From positions 20,001 to 77,898 of the forward strand of contig CAUYUJ010003573.1 of the NCBI GenBank assembly GCA_963575745.1: a DNA stretch of 57,898 nt. Direction: 5' to 3'. A program made the translations under genes and the position numbers. The stretch comes from Prorocentrum cordatum (taxonomy: Eukaryota > Sar > Dinophyceae > Prorocentrales > Prorocentraceae). The stretch's first letter is position 1. Every line of letters begins with the position of its first letter. Below the pieces are notes generated by a model. It did not search any database, had not been told where the DNA came from, and was given only the letters and a program-made list of their open reading frames with translations. Below, in pieces: positions 11,234-21,504 of the stretch.

Positions 11234-11267
11234 GGCTGTCCCCCAGAGCCTCTTCTGGGGGACAGCC
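11234..11267. other. 14-bp perfect hairpin, copy 1
   Basis: GGCTGTCCCCCAGA, loop GCCTCT, TCTGGGGGACAGCC. An identical hairpin is at 23,161-23,194 and a slightly decayed one at 27,111-27,144. Confidence 0.85.
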
Positions 11268-11308
11268 CGGGAAACTCATTATGCGTGCGTGCTGTGATGT
11301 GCTGTCAG

Positions 11309-11530
11309 AAAGCTCCTGTGAGAGGACGGAGGGGGCCCCCGACGGATGCTACTACAGGGGGGTGCGTTGTGACATCTGTCGGGGCTCGCTTAGGAAGGCC
11401 CGAAGACGGCTGAAGCGGGGGCCAAAAGGGGCCCCGTGCGTCCCTGCAGAGAGCACCCAACGGATGCTACAACAGGGGGGTCCGTTGTAGCATCCGTCGG
11501 GGTTCTTCTCCGTCCTCTCACGGGAGCTTT
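11309..11530. mobile_element. 222-bp fold-back (MITE-like) element, copy 1
   Basis: Terminal arms of 47 bp (11,309-11,355 and 11,484-11,530) are inverted copies matching at 41 of 47 positions by my count. Both start AAAGCTCC and end GACGGATGCTAC. Inside, ACGGATGCTACAAC and GTTGTAGCATCCGT form a perfect 14-bp hairpin (11,460-11,497), and the left arm forms a weaker version of the same hairpin. No coding capacity and no clear target duplication. It could be a non-autonomous DNA element or a structured repeat unit. Confidence 0.65.
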
Positions 11531-11875
11531 ACGAGGCCTCCTCAGGCCCTCTTGGGCAACTCCTGGTGCGTCTTGGGGGGCCACCTGAAACTCGAGAAGG
11601 CCGTCGGGGGGCTATCTTGGGTCAGCTTGGGGCCCTCTTTGGGCCGTCTTGTTGCGCTCGTCGGGGCCTCTTGGGCCATCGTGGGGCGATCGCCTGCGCG
11701 GGGCCGCTCTGAGCCGTCATGGCGAGAGCGTGGGAAACATTGGAAAACATGATGTTGTTCATTGATTTCTGGTCTCGTGGGTCCGTGTTCGGAGTCCTCG
11801 TGGGCCCTCTTGGGCCGTACGGGGGGGCCCCTTGGGCCATCTTCGGGTTTGGGCCCTCCTGGGCAGCCCCTTGGG

Positions 11876-12727
11876 CGTCTCGGGGGGCAACCTGAAGCTC
11901 TGTGAAACTCTCCGGGGCCTGTTCTGGACGGTCTGGGGGCCCTCGTTGGCCGTCTTCATGGGCTCGTGAAGGCCTCTTGGGCCACCTCGGAGCGATCTCA
12001 AAAGGACTTGGAGCCGTGTGGGGCCGTTCTGGGCCCGTCATGGGGAGACGGTGGAAAACCTTGGAGAATGCCTGGTTTTGACTGGGTTTTCATCTAGTGG
12101 GGCCGTCATCGGGGTCCTCCTGTGCCCTCTTGGGCCGTCCTGGGGGCCTCTTGGGCCGTCCTGGGGCCATGTTGGCGGTCTCGGGCCGTCTTGGAGCTCG
12201 CTTTGGTGCCTGTTGGGCAGCCCCTGGGGCCCTCTTCGGGGGGCCACCGGGAGATCTATGAGGCTGCCTTGGGCTTCTCTTGGGTAGTCTTCGGGCCCTC
12301 TGGGGCCGTCTTCGGGCACCTGGCAAGGCCTCCTGGATCGTCTTGGACCGATCTGGGGTGGCCTTGCAGCCGTCTGGGGCCGTCCGTGGCCCGAAATGAC
12401 GAGGACATGGGAAACCTTCGAAAATCCAAAGGCAATCCATGATTTTGGCCTCGGGGCACAGTCGTCGGGGTCCGACTGGGCCGTCTTCGGAGGCACCTGG
12501 CCCGTCGGCGAGCGGTCCTATGCTGTCATGGAGCTCTGGTCGGGCTCTCTTGGGACGTCCTCGCGCCCTCCAGAGCGTCTCGGCATAATCATCGGGCTGC
12601 CTGAGGCCGTCTTGGGACCACCTGGGCGCTCTCTGGAGCCGTCCGAGAGCGGCGGGGCGCTCCTGGCGCTCGGGGGCATCTCGCGACCTTTGGGCCCCTT
12701 TCGCACGCGCAACGACCAAAGTGTAGT
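11876..12727. repeat. Minisatellite mosaic
   Basis: GGCCGTCTTGGG units with three AT-richer blocks about 340-350 bp apart (near 11,720, 12,050 and 12,400). No gene supported. Confidence 0.7.
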
Positions 12728-12840
12728 ACAGATGACGTTGGGCTCCAGCTTCGAATCCCACATTTCGCTCAACAGCGCCAGCGCCCACTGCCACTGCTTG
12801 CCCTTCTCGCACGCGGTGATCCCAGCGCTGTAGCTGACTA
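12728..12840 (-). pseudogene. PPR repeat segment (one motif)
   Basis: The minus strand encodes VSYSAGITACEKG, QWQWALALLSEM and SKLEPNVIC, one canonical 35-residue PPR motif. Upstream on the minus strand the frame stays open through the conserved hairpin (VDGVHGSAL). Downstream it runs into minisatellite. It may be an exon of a repeat-rich PPR gene or a relic. Confidence 0.65.
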
Positions 12841-12850
12841 GGGCTGACCC

Positions 12851-12865
12851 GTGGACTCCGTCCAC
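12851..12865. other. Conserved hairpin, copy 6
   Basis: GTGGAC-TCC-GTCCAC, 10 bases from the PPR segment. Confidence 0.65.
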
Positions 12866-14165
12866 AACATCTTTCTGGAACGGTTCTCCGAGGAACGGCG
12901 CAGATTGAACCGAAAATCTACAAACACGGCGGCGGCTCGGGCGGCGGCAGCGAGACCGCTGCCTTCGTGTCCGAGCTCTTGCAGCGCTCCAGCAGCTTGG
13001 CCCAGCGCACTGCTCGTTCACCCCCCTCCTATTGAGGGCAGTTTCGAAGTCTCTCGGGGATGTGCGTCGAAGTCGAAGCCCATCTCAGGCGTCTCAGGAG
13101 CGCCCGGGGAAGTGCTCGGGAGGCCATCGGGGAAAGCCACCGAAAGCGCCAGGGAGGCTCGCAAGGATCTACAGGGAGGGCCCAAGAGAGCTTCAAGAAA
13201 ATTCGAAATTCTGTGAAATCTTTAGAGGAACCGCTGCTGGGTCGGCCATCACCTCCGGGCACGCCTTGATGGTGCGATCCAGTCGCATCACCGCCAACGG
13301 GAGGGTTTGTTCGCCATGTCCCATTCTGTTCGCCCAGAGGGTCTGTGGAGGCCTTCGGGCGAACAGAACGGGACAGGGCAAGGAATGGGGAAGACTTGTC
13401 CGAATCTCCTGGGCCCCCCAGGTGCTCGTCCGAAGAATGCGGAGATGTCCCTGGGTCATATCAATTGGCTGCTGTCCCAAGGGTCCGGTCTGGTTGGCCC
13501 GAAGAGTTTGCCAAGGCCTCTGGGGGAACAGAATGGCACAGCATATCGGGCAAAGGGGGGCGGTAGCTGGCCTGTCAGACCCGGCGTTCGTCTTCTGCCC
13601 AAGCGCGGGGCCCACGGCCCCCAGGGTTGGCGGCCCGCTGGGTTTCCTCTTGTTCGCCCACAGGGTTGGAGGAGGCCTCCAGGCGAACAGAATGGGGCAG
13701 GACAATGAATGTGGGAGACTTGTCGCAAGCTCCCAGCCCACCCAAGTGTTCGCCCGAAGGGTATGGGGCCGCGCTGGCTCCCTCAAAGGGCAGTCTTGGA
13801 GCCGTCTAGGCCCGTCTGGAGGGCGCCGTTTGCCGTGATGGGGCCGTCTTGGTTCGTCGTGGGCCCCTCATGGGCGCGTCCGTAGGCCGTCCTGGGCCCA
13901 TCGGGGTCCTTGTGGGCACTATCGTGGGGCTGTCTTGGAGCCGTCTGGGACCGTGAGGGGGCCGCCTTGGAGTCGTTTTGGGCCCCTCCTGTGCGCCTCT
14001 TTGGGCCGTCCTGGGCCCAGCAGGGGTCGTGTTGGCACCCTCTTGGGGCTGTCTTGGAGCCGTCTTGAGCCGTCGCAGCGCGCCTTGGGTTGTGCTGGGT
14101 CCGTCTTGGCCCGTCTTGGGGCCTTCCTGGGCGTTTCCTCGGACCCTCCTGGGACTTTCTGGGGC
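12866..14165. repeat. Duplicated module D, copy 1
   Basis: Collinear with 25,298-26,525, which has an internal deletion of roughly 80-100 bp. It carries GGCCATCACCTCCGGGCACG near 13,242, a run of 130-150-bp units each with a GTTCGCCC..GGGCGAAC hairpin (13,318-13,700), then GGCCGTCTTGGG minisatellite. No gene recognised. Confidence 0.8.
13318..13374. other. 18-bp hairpin in module D
   Basis: GTCCCATTCTGTTCGCCC (13,318-13,335) pairs with GGGCGAACAGAACGGGAC (13,357-13,374) at 17 of 18 positions. A related 8-bp version is at 13,651-13,689 and again at 26,008-26,046. Confidence 0.8.
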
Positions 14166-15091
14166 CTCTTGGTGCATCGGACCGCCGAAATGGCGGGAAA
14201 CGCAGAAAGGGTGTAACAGTAAACAATGGGAAATGAACGATTTTTGCCAGCTGGGGCTCTCTTGCCATCTTGGCCCGTCTTGAGGCCCCGACGGGGCGCG
14301 TCCTTGGGCCGTCCTGGGCCCACCCTCCTGGGACCGTCTTGGAGTCGTCTTGGGCCGTCTTGAGCGCGCCTTGGGCCGTCCTGGGCCCGTCTGGGGCCGT
14401 GTTGGCACCCTCGCGGCGAGGAAGCTCGGAGGCGGGCTCGAGGCCTCTTTGGGGCCATTTTGGAAGCTGTTGGGGCCTCTGTTGGGGCCTCGTTTGGGCT
14501 CCTTGGGAGCCTCCTGGGGCCTCTTCGGGGGATTCTTGGCGGCCCCTTGGGGCCTCTTGGGGGCCTGTTTGGGCCTCCTGGCGCCGTCTTGGGGCGGAAG
14601 GCTCGGATTTTCGGTCCGTGGTCCCCCTCTTGGCCCCCTCTTGGGCCTGTCTTCGGGCCCTCGTGGGCCGTCTTGAGCGTCTCTTGGGTCGTCTTGGGGC
14701 CCTCTTGGGCTGTCTTGGGGCTCTCTTGCAGGCCTCTTGGGCCGTTCTGGGGCGCTCTTGGAGGCCTTTGGGGCCGGCTTCGAGCGTCGGAAAGCGGAAG
14801 AGTGAGAAGGCCCAAATCCTTCCAAAACCGTCGTAAAGTGAATGATTTTGGCCGCTCGGGGCCCTGGGGAATACGCTTGCAGGCCTCTTGTGCCGTCTGG
14901 GCGGCCTCTTGGAGCGCTCTTTGGGCGTCTCAGGAGCTCCTTGAGCTGTCCTGGGGGCTTCTTGGGGCCTCCGGAGCCTCTCCGGAGCCGCCCGGGGCGT
15001 CTTTAAACCGCGCCGCCCAGGGCCGGGGCGTGGCGTCGGAGGAGCTCCCCGACCCCCGCCCCTCTCGCACGCGCGTATGCCTGCAATGCAG
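14166..15091. repeat. Minisatellite mosaic
   Basis: GGCCTCTTGGGGCC units with AT-richer blocks near 14,195-14,245 (GGGAAATGAACGATTTTTGCC) and 14,800-14,850. A minus-strand frame of 464 codons across this region is periodic and rich in P, R, K and Q. I take it as a repeat artefact. Confidence 0.7.
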
Positions 15092-15203
15092 TAAAGATGA
15101 CGTTGGACTCCAACTTCGCCTCCCGCATCTCGCTCAGCAGCGCAAGCGCCCGTTGCCACTGCACGCCCTTCTCGCACGCGCTGATCCCAGCGTTGTAGCT
15201 GAC
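15092..15203 (-). pseudogene. PPR repeat segment (one motif)
   Basis: The minus strand reads VSYNAGISACEKG, QWQRALALLSEM, EAKLESNVIF without a stop. It is nearly identical at protein level to the segment at 6.4 kb. Here the conserved hairpin is missing; the motif abuts a GATTCTGGGCC repeat instead. Relic or exon; not a full protein. Confidence 0.6.
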
Positions 15204-15500
15204 CGATTCTGGGCCGGCGGGCCGGTGGCCCAGAATCGACTAGGGCCGCCCCGGAGGCGCCCGCGACGTCCCGGGACGCGCCAGGCGGATTTCAGGGTTG
15301 GCGGCGCGGCGGCCCAGAATCGGCCCGCCGATTCTGCATGGGCCTGAAGGCTGGTGGCCCAGAATCGCCCCGGCCGACTCTGGAAAAGCGCGCGCGGACG
15401 CCCAGGGCGCGCTGGGCGGGATTCTAGGCTCGCGGCGCGGTGGCCCAGAATCGGTCCCGCCGGCCATATGGGCTGGTGGGCTGGTGGCCCAGAAGCGGGT
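15204..15500. repeat. GGCCCAGAATCG repeats with hairpin
   Basis: A perfect 12-bp hairpin CGATTCTGGGCC / GGCCCAGAATCG (15,204-15,238) is followed by further copies of GGCCCAGAATCG near 15,310, 15,357, 15,442 and 15,488. No gene. Confidence 0.75.
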
Positions 15501-15865
15501 ATCGGAGGTTGGGGGGTGAGATCGAAGTGGAACGGAGAGCCCCCCTACCGGGAAATCGATTTCGGTTTCGTGTTCGTGCGTGCCGTGCGGGCGAGGCGAA
15601 GCTGCGTGGGCGGGCGAGAGAAAGTCTCCTGTGGCTGAGGCGCGGCCGGACCAAATGACTCCCTTCCGGGCGGCCGGGGGCCCGCGGTGTCCCGCCGGTG
15701 TCCCGCTGGTGTCCCGTGTGGCTGAGGCGCGGCCGGACCAAATGACTCCCTTCCGGGCGGCCGGGGGCCCGCGGTGTCGCCGGTCCCGCCCGCCGGTGTC
15801 CCGCGGTGTCCCGCGGTGTCCCGCGGTGCCCCGCGGTGTCCCGCCGGTGTCCCGCGGTGTCCCGC

Positions 15866-15915
<50 letters not shown>

Positions 15916-16114
15916 GGATGATGATGATGATGGTGGTGATGATGATGATGATGGTCATGATGATGATGATGCATGATGATGATGGTGATGCTGATGATGA
16001 TGATGCTGCTGCTGATGATGATGATGATGACGATGATGATGATGATGATGATGGTGATGCTGATGATGATGATGAGGACGATGATGATGATATGGTGATG
16101 ATGGTGTCCCGATA

Positions 16115-16147
<33 letters not shown>

Positions 16148-16600
16148 TCGATGATGATGATTATTACGATGATGATGATGATGATGATGATGCTGATGGT
16201 GTCCCGATGATGAGGATGATGATGATCATGGTGATTATGTTGATGATCATGGTGATGACGATGATGGTGTCCCGATGATGATGAGTATGAAGATGTTGAT
16301 GTTGATGATGCTGATTATGATTGTGTCCCGATGATGATGATGTTGATGATGATGAGGTGGATGATGATTATGGCGTCCCGATGATGATGATTATTATGAT
16401 GGTGATGATGATGATGATGTTGATGATGATGGCGTCCCGATGGTGATGATGACGGTGATGATGATGATGTTGATGCTGATATTGGTAATGATGATGATGG
16501 TGCCACGATGATGACGATGAAAATGATGCTGATGATGATGTTGATGATGCTGATGATGATGATGTCGATGATCAGGATGAGATGGTGATGATGGTGTTGC

Positions 16601-16639
<39 letters not shown>

Positions 16640-16925
16640 AACGATGGTGATCATGATGGTGTCCCGATGATGATGCTGCTGATGATGATGACGATGACTG
16701 TGTCCCGAAGCTGCTGATGATGATGTTGATGATGATGATGATGATTGTGATGATGGTGATGATGATGATGATGATGATGGTGGTGTCCCGGTGATGTTGA
16801 TGACCGTGATGCTGATGATGATGATGATGATGATGTTGGTGTTGATGATGAGGACGGTGTCCCGATTATGATGATGTTGGTGATGATGATGTTGATGTTT
16901 ATGTTGTTGTTGATGATGATGACGT
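15866..16925. repeat. (GAT)n array with GTCCCGATG interruptions
   Basis: Just over 1 kb of GATGATGAT with regularly occurring GGTGTCCCGATGATG units. Met-, Asp- and His-rich frames are artefacts. Confidence 0.95.
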
Positions 16926-16929
16926 TGAT

Positions 16930-17145
16930 TGTGATAGCGGTTGTGATATCGATCGTGAGATCGATAGTGAGACCGAATGTGATTTCGATTGTGAGATCGA
17001 TTGTGAGATCGATTGTGAGATCGATAGTCAGATCAATTGTGAGATAGATCGAGTGAGGTCGATTGTGAGATCGATCGAGGGAGATCGATCGAGCGAGACC
17101 GATACTGAGATCGATAGTGAGATCGATAGTGAGACCGATCGAGTG
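16930..17145. repeat. GATCGATNGTGA tandem repeat, copy I
   Basis: Twelve-base units GAGATCGATAGT and GAGATCGATTGT, matching those at 33,310-33,990. Confidence 0.9.
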
Positions 17146-17215
17146 AGACGTTGGTTCCTCCCCCCCCCGAACCTCCTTATCACCCGAAGGGTGGTCGTAT
17201 AGGTTATAGGGTATA

Positions 17216-18039
17216 GGTCCGCCCCGGAGGCGCGAGAATTGGCCCCGGGCGCGCTGGGCGGGATTCTCCGCTGGTGGCGCGGCGGCCGGCCGCAAGAGCG
17301 CCCACAGGGGGCCCCAAGAGGGCCCCAAAAAGCATGTACTTGATATGCTTCTTGGGCTTGCGAGGGGGACACCCAAGTACATGCGTCATGGGGCCAAACT
17401 TGTCGGGGCCCTCTCGGGGCCCTCCTGGCCCCCTCTTGGGGCCCCTTGGAAGCGCTCCCAGCCTGTCCTGGCGCCCTCTTGGGGCCGCCATGGGCGCCTA
17501 AGGAGCCGTCCTGGCGCAGTCTTGAGCCGTCTAAGACGGCTCAAGACTCTTGGGGCCCCAAGACTCTTGGGCCCCAAGACTCTTGGCTGCCAGGAGGGCC
17601 CCAAGACTCTTGGGGCCCATCTGGCAGCCTCTTGAGGCGTCTTGGGACGATCTTGAGCGCCTGTGTGGCCGTCTTGGACGTTTCGAAAACGAAAAGCACG
17701 GGAACTCCCGAAATGTATGTTTTCCCTCGGGATTGGCACGATTTTTCCTTGTTCGGGCGCTCTCTGGAGCCCACTTGGAGCATTTTGGAGGCCTCTTGGG
17801 CCGTCCGGCGGCTACCTTGGGCGTCTTCGAGCGCTCGGGGCCCGTCTCGAAGGCCCTCCTGGACCGTCTTCGGCCGTCTTCGGGCTGGGGGCGGCTCGCA
17901 GCGCCCCTAAGCCATCTCGGAAGCGCGCCAGGGCCCCGGGGCAGCGCTGGTGGCCGCTGGAGGGGGCCGGTCCAAGGCCGCTGCTCGCCCATCTGGCCAG
18001 CGGTGGACGCTGCATTATCATAGGGACTAGGGCTGACCC
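17216..18039. repeat. Minisatellite mosaic with GGGGCCCCAAGACTCTT array
   Basis: A 27-bp palindrome (17,520-17,546) is followed by four units of GGGGCCCCAAGACTCTTGG (17,547-17,615). The recurring GAAAACGAAAAGCACGGGAA block is at 17,686-17,745. It ends in a PPR-start-like segment. Confidence 0.75.
17520..17546. other. 27-bp near-perfect palindrome
   Basis: TCTTGAGCCGTCT, one unpaired A, AGACGGCTCAAGA: a 13-bp perfect inverted repeat with a single central base. Confidence 0.9.
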
Positions 18040-18054
18040 GTGGACTACGTCCAC
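18040..18054. other. Conserved hairpin, copy 7
   Basis: GTGGAC-TAC-GTCCAC, immediately before a (CCT)n tract. Confidence 0.65.
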
Positions 18055-18055
18055 G

Positions 18056-18301
18056 TCCCCCTCCTCCCTCCTCCTCCTCCTCCTCCTCCTCCACCTCCTC
18101 CTCCTCCTCCTCCTCCTCCTCCTCCTCCTCGTCTCCCTCCCTCCTCCTCCTAGTCCCTCCTACCCCACCTCCTCCTCCTCCTCCTCCTCCTCCTCCTCCT
18201 CCTCCTCCTCCTCCTCCTCCTCCTCCTCCCTCCTCCTCCTGTTCTTAGTATTAGTATTCTTGTTATTATTAGTGTTATTCTTGTTATTATGATTATTATT
18301 C

Positions 18302-18333
<32 letters not shown>

Positions 18334-18808
18334 TTTTTTATTATTATTATTAGTATTATTAGTATTATTATTAGTATTATTATTAGTATTATTAGTATTA
18401 TTAATAATAATAAAAATAATAATAATAATAGTAGTATTACTAGTGCTATTAGTATTAGTATTATTGTTAGTATGATTAGCATTAGTAGTAGCATTATTAA
18501 TATTATTATTAGTAGTATTATTATGCGTATTATTGCTGTTGTTATTAGTATTGATATTAGTACTATTATTATTAATATTATTATTAGTAGTATTATTATT
18601 AGTATTAGCATTATTATTAGTAGTAGTATTAGTATTTATTTATTATTACTATCATTATTATTATAATTAGTAGTAGTATTCGTATTATTGTTAGTAGTAT
18701 TATTCTTCTTGTTATTATTATGATTATTATTATTGGTATAAATGTTATTATTAGTAGTATTGTTGTTCGTCTTCTTAGTATTATTATTAGAGTTATTCTT
18801 CTTATTAA

Positions 18809-18846
<38 letters not shown>

Positions 18847-18899
18847 TTCTTGTTAGTATTATGTTTTATTATTAGTATTAGTACTATTCTTAGCATTAT

Positions 18900-18940
<41 letters not shown>

Positions 18941-19060
18941 TTCCTCTTCTTCCTCCTGCTCCTCCTCCTCATCCTCCTCCTCCTCCTCCTCTTCCTCCTC
19001 CTCCTCCTCCACCTCCTCATCCTCCTCCTCCTCCTCCTCGTCCTCCTCGTCCTCGAGGTG
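18056..19060. repeat. Compound microsatellite (CCT)n-(TTA/TAG)n-(CCT)n
   Basis: (CCT)n at 18,056-18,240, then about 700 bp of TTA, ATT and TAG triplets (18,241-18,945; the most AT-rich stretch of the window), then CCT triplets again to 19,060. No gene. Confidence 0.95.
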
Positions 19061-19712
19061 GCGAGCGGTGTCTGGGCAAGCGTGTTTGCACCTGCCCAGC
19101 CTTTTACAGCCGCTCGCTGTTGCTGGAGTGCTGTTTGCTGCCACTTGCGGCCTTGCGTTTGGCCTTTCTTCTGCTGCCGCCTGCGGCAGCGGCTTGCTGC
19201 GGACAGGTGCATGTGCTAGCTTTTGCCTGGTGGTGGATATGTGCCGCCTGCCAGCTGCTGCTTGTTGCATGATGCTGCTTGGCACTGGTGATGTCAACGC
19301 GTGCTGCTGCTGCAGCTGCTGCTCGCCGCTGCTTCTGTTCCATGCTGCTGGAACCTCATCCTCTTTCTCAGTCCCTCCACCCTTCTCCCCCTCGATGTGC
19401 CCTCGGGCCAATCGTCGTTTCTACGATGATGCTTCCAAGAGCACAAGCGTCCAGGGTCTCTGGGGGTTTCTGTTCACCTCTTGAGGGTATCTTGGGCTGT
19501 CCTGGCGCTGTCTCGGGCGCCTCTGGGTCAGTCTTGGGGCCGCCTTGGGCCCCTTGGTCCGCTCTTCGGGCTCTCTTGGGGTTCTCTTGGGCCGTCTGGG
19601 CGTCGCTGGGAACGTCCTGGGGCCAGCTTGGGGTGTCTTGAGGCCGTCTTGGAAGCCTTCTGGGGCGTCTTGGTTTCATCTTAGAGGGCTGCAAAGTGTC
19701 GGGGGCTGACCC
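19061..19712. repeat. CTG-rich segment and minisatellite
   Basis: Bases 19,061-19,420 are rich in GCTGCTG and TTGCTGC. A plus-strand frame at 19,068-19,484 encodes a Cys-, Leu- and Ala-rich chain that I do not recognise. GGCCGTCTTGGG units follow. No gene supported. Confidence 0.5.
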
Positions 19713-19727
19713 GTAGACTCTGCCTAC
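19713..19727. other. Conserved hairpin, copy 8 (one mismatch)
   Basis: GTAGAC-TCT-GCCTAC; five of six stem pairs are retained. Confidence 0.5.
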
Positions 19728-21504
19728 GAAAACAAGAATGTCAGCGTGTGTCTGCTGTCGCTTGTTCTTGCTGCGTTTCATTGCCAATGCGCGCGTGACT
19801 TGCTTAGCCTGCACCGTCTTGCCGTTTGCGTGATGCTTGCTTGGATGTTTGCTTGCAGGTCCTGCGAGTTGATCCTGTTTGCCAGGGCCCTCGGAGCGTG
19901 GAAAACAATTCCTTCGGGCGTACGGTGAGCTTCTCGCCTCTCGTCCGCTGCCCGTGTCTTGAGAGCGACTTTGGAGCCTCTTCTGGTGGCCTCCTGGAAG
20001 CCGTTCGGGGCCCTGTGGGGATCTTTTCGGCCTCTTGGGGCCTCTTGGGGCCGCCTAGGGCGCCTCGTGGGCCTTCTTGGGGCTGTCTCTGGTGGCTCTC
20101 GGGCCATCTTGGAGCCTCCTCGGCTATCTTGGGCGCATCTTGGAGTCCTCCTGGGTGGTTATGGAGCCTTTTCCGGATCCTCTTGTACGGCCTTGGAGCG
20201 TTCGTAGGAGCCCCAAGAGCCGTCTTGGAACGGTCTTGTCTCGAGATGGCGAGAAGGTGGAAATCTTTCACAGACCATCGAAAAATCCATAATTTCGTTT
20301 GCCGCGGCCCGTCTGGACGGCCTCTGGGGCTGTGTAGGGGTCATATTGGAGGCGCTGGGCCGTCTCGGAGCTTTCTGTGAGCCCTCTTGGGCGGCCCTTG
20401 GGGCCCGTCTGGGGGCTCCTGGGGGCTCTCTCGCGCCGTCTTGGGGCTCTCTTGGGCCACTGTGGGTTCCTCCAGCAGCCGTCTTGGAGCACTCCTGAGC
20501 CGTCTTGGGGCCTTTGCTGGTGCCTCTTGAGCCTTGGAGCATCCATGGAGGGGGGCCCAGAAGCCGTTTTGGGCCGCTCTGAGCTCGGGATCGCGAGAAC
20601 CTGACAACCAGGCAAATATTAGTTTAACAAATCAATGATTTGGCCGCCGCGAGCCGTTTGACGGCCTCTTGGGCCGTCGGCTCTTGAGCTGCCTCGGAGC
20701 TCTCCGTGAGCCCTCTTGGGCAGCTCTTGGGGCCCGTTTAGGAGCTCGTGGGGGCTCTCTCGCGCCGTCTTGGAGCTCTCTTGGGCCGTCTTGGGCTCCT
20801 CCGGGGCCCCTGGGGGCCTCCTGAGGGCCTTTTGAGCCCCCCTTGAACCGTCTTGCGGCATCCTGGGGCCCTCTTGGAGCCCTCTTGGGGCCCTCTTGAG
20901 CCGTCTTAGGTGCCCCTTGGGCCGTCTTGGGGCCGTCTAAGGCCGTCTTGGACGCCTCTGGGGTTGGCTTGGGGCCGTCTTGGGGCCGTTGGGCCGTTTG
21001 CGGCCGCTCTTGGGACTGCCTTGGGTCGTGGGCGCCTCAGGAGCGGTCCTGGGGCCGTCTTGGGCCGTCCTGGGGCCGTATTGGGCCGTCTTGGGGCCGT
21101 CATGGGGCACTGCTGAGGCGTCCTGGGGCGATATTGGGGGCGTGAATTGTCCTCTTGGACGCTTTGAAAACGAAAAGCACGAGAATTGCGAAAATGTACG
21201 TTTCCCCTGAGGATTGGGACGGGTTTTGCTTGTGCGGGCTCTCTGTGGACTTTTCTTCGAGCCCACTTGGAGCTTTGGGAGCCTCTTGGGCCGTCTGGTG
21301 GCTATCTCGGGCGTCTGCGAACGCTCTTGGACCGTCTCGGAGGCCCTCTTGGGCCGTCGTGGGCCGTCTTGGGGCCCTCGTGAAGGCCTCCGGGGGCGTC
21401 TCGGAGCTCTTGGGCCATCTTGGAGCGTCTCGGAGCGCGCCGGGGCCTGCTACGCCATTTCGGTCCGAATCGCCTTTTTCGCACGCGCGGGGCCCTGCAT
21501 TGTA
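19728..21504. repeat. Minisatellite mosaic
   Basis: After about 200 bp of unrecognised sequence, GGCCGTCTTGGG units resume. AT-richer blocks are at 20,246-20,300 and 20,590-20,645, about 345 bp apart, and the GAAAACGAAAAGCACGAGAA block is at 21,167-21,225. It closes with a PPR-start-like segment (minus strand: YYNAGPRACEKG). No gene supported. Confidence 0.7.

Larger units (their letters stand above)
11010..11875. repeat. Duplicated module C, copy 1
   Basis: Nearly identical to 22,945-23,795. It contains GACTCGCACACCTTGGGTGA, the 14-bp hairpin at 11,234-11,267 and the 222-bp fold-back at 11,309-11,530. The end carries the recurring AT-richer block (GGAAAACATGATGTTGTTCA). Confidence 0.85.
15505..17215. 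mobile_element. Composite repeat with shared ends, copy I
   Basis: The left end (GGTGAGATCGAAGTG.., GAGGCGAAGCTGCGTGGGCG) and the right end (ACCTCCTTATCACCCGAAGG, GTGGTCGTATAGGT) both recur at 32,935-34,070. Between them lie GGTGTCCCGC units, then about 1 kb of ATG-rich repeat with embedded GTCCCGATG units (15,866-16,925), then GATCGATNGTGA units (16,930-17,145). No coding capacity. Possibly a non-autonomous element or a satellite with fixed borders. Confidence 0.6.
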
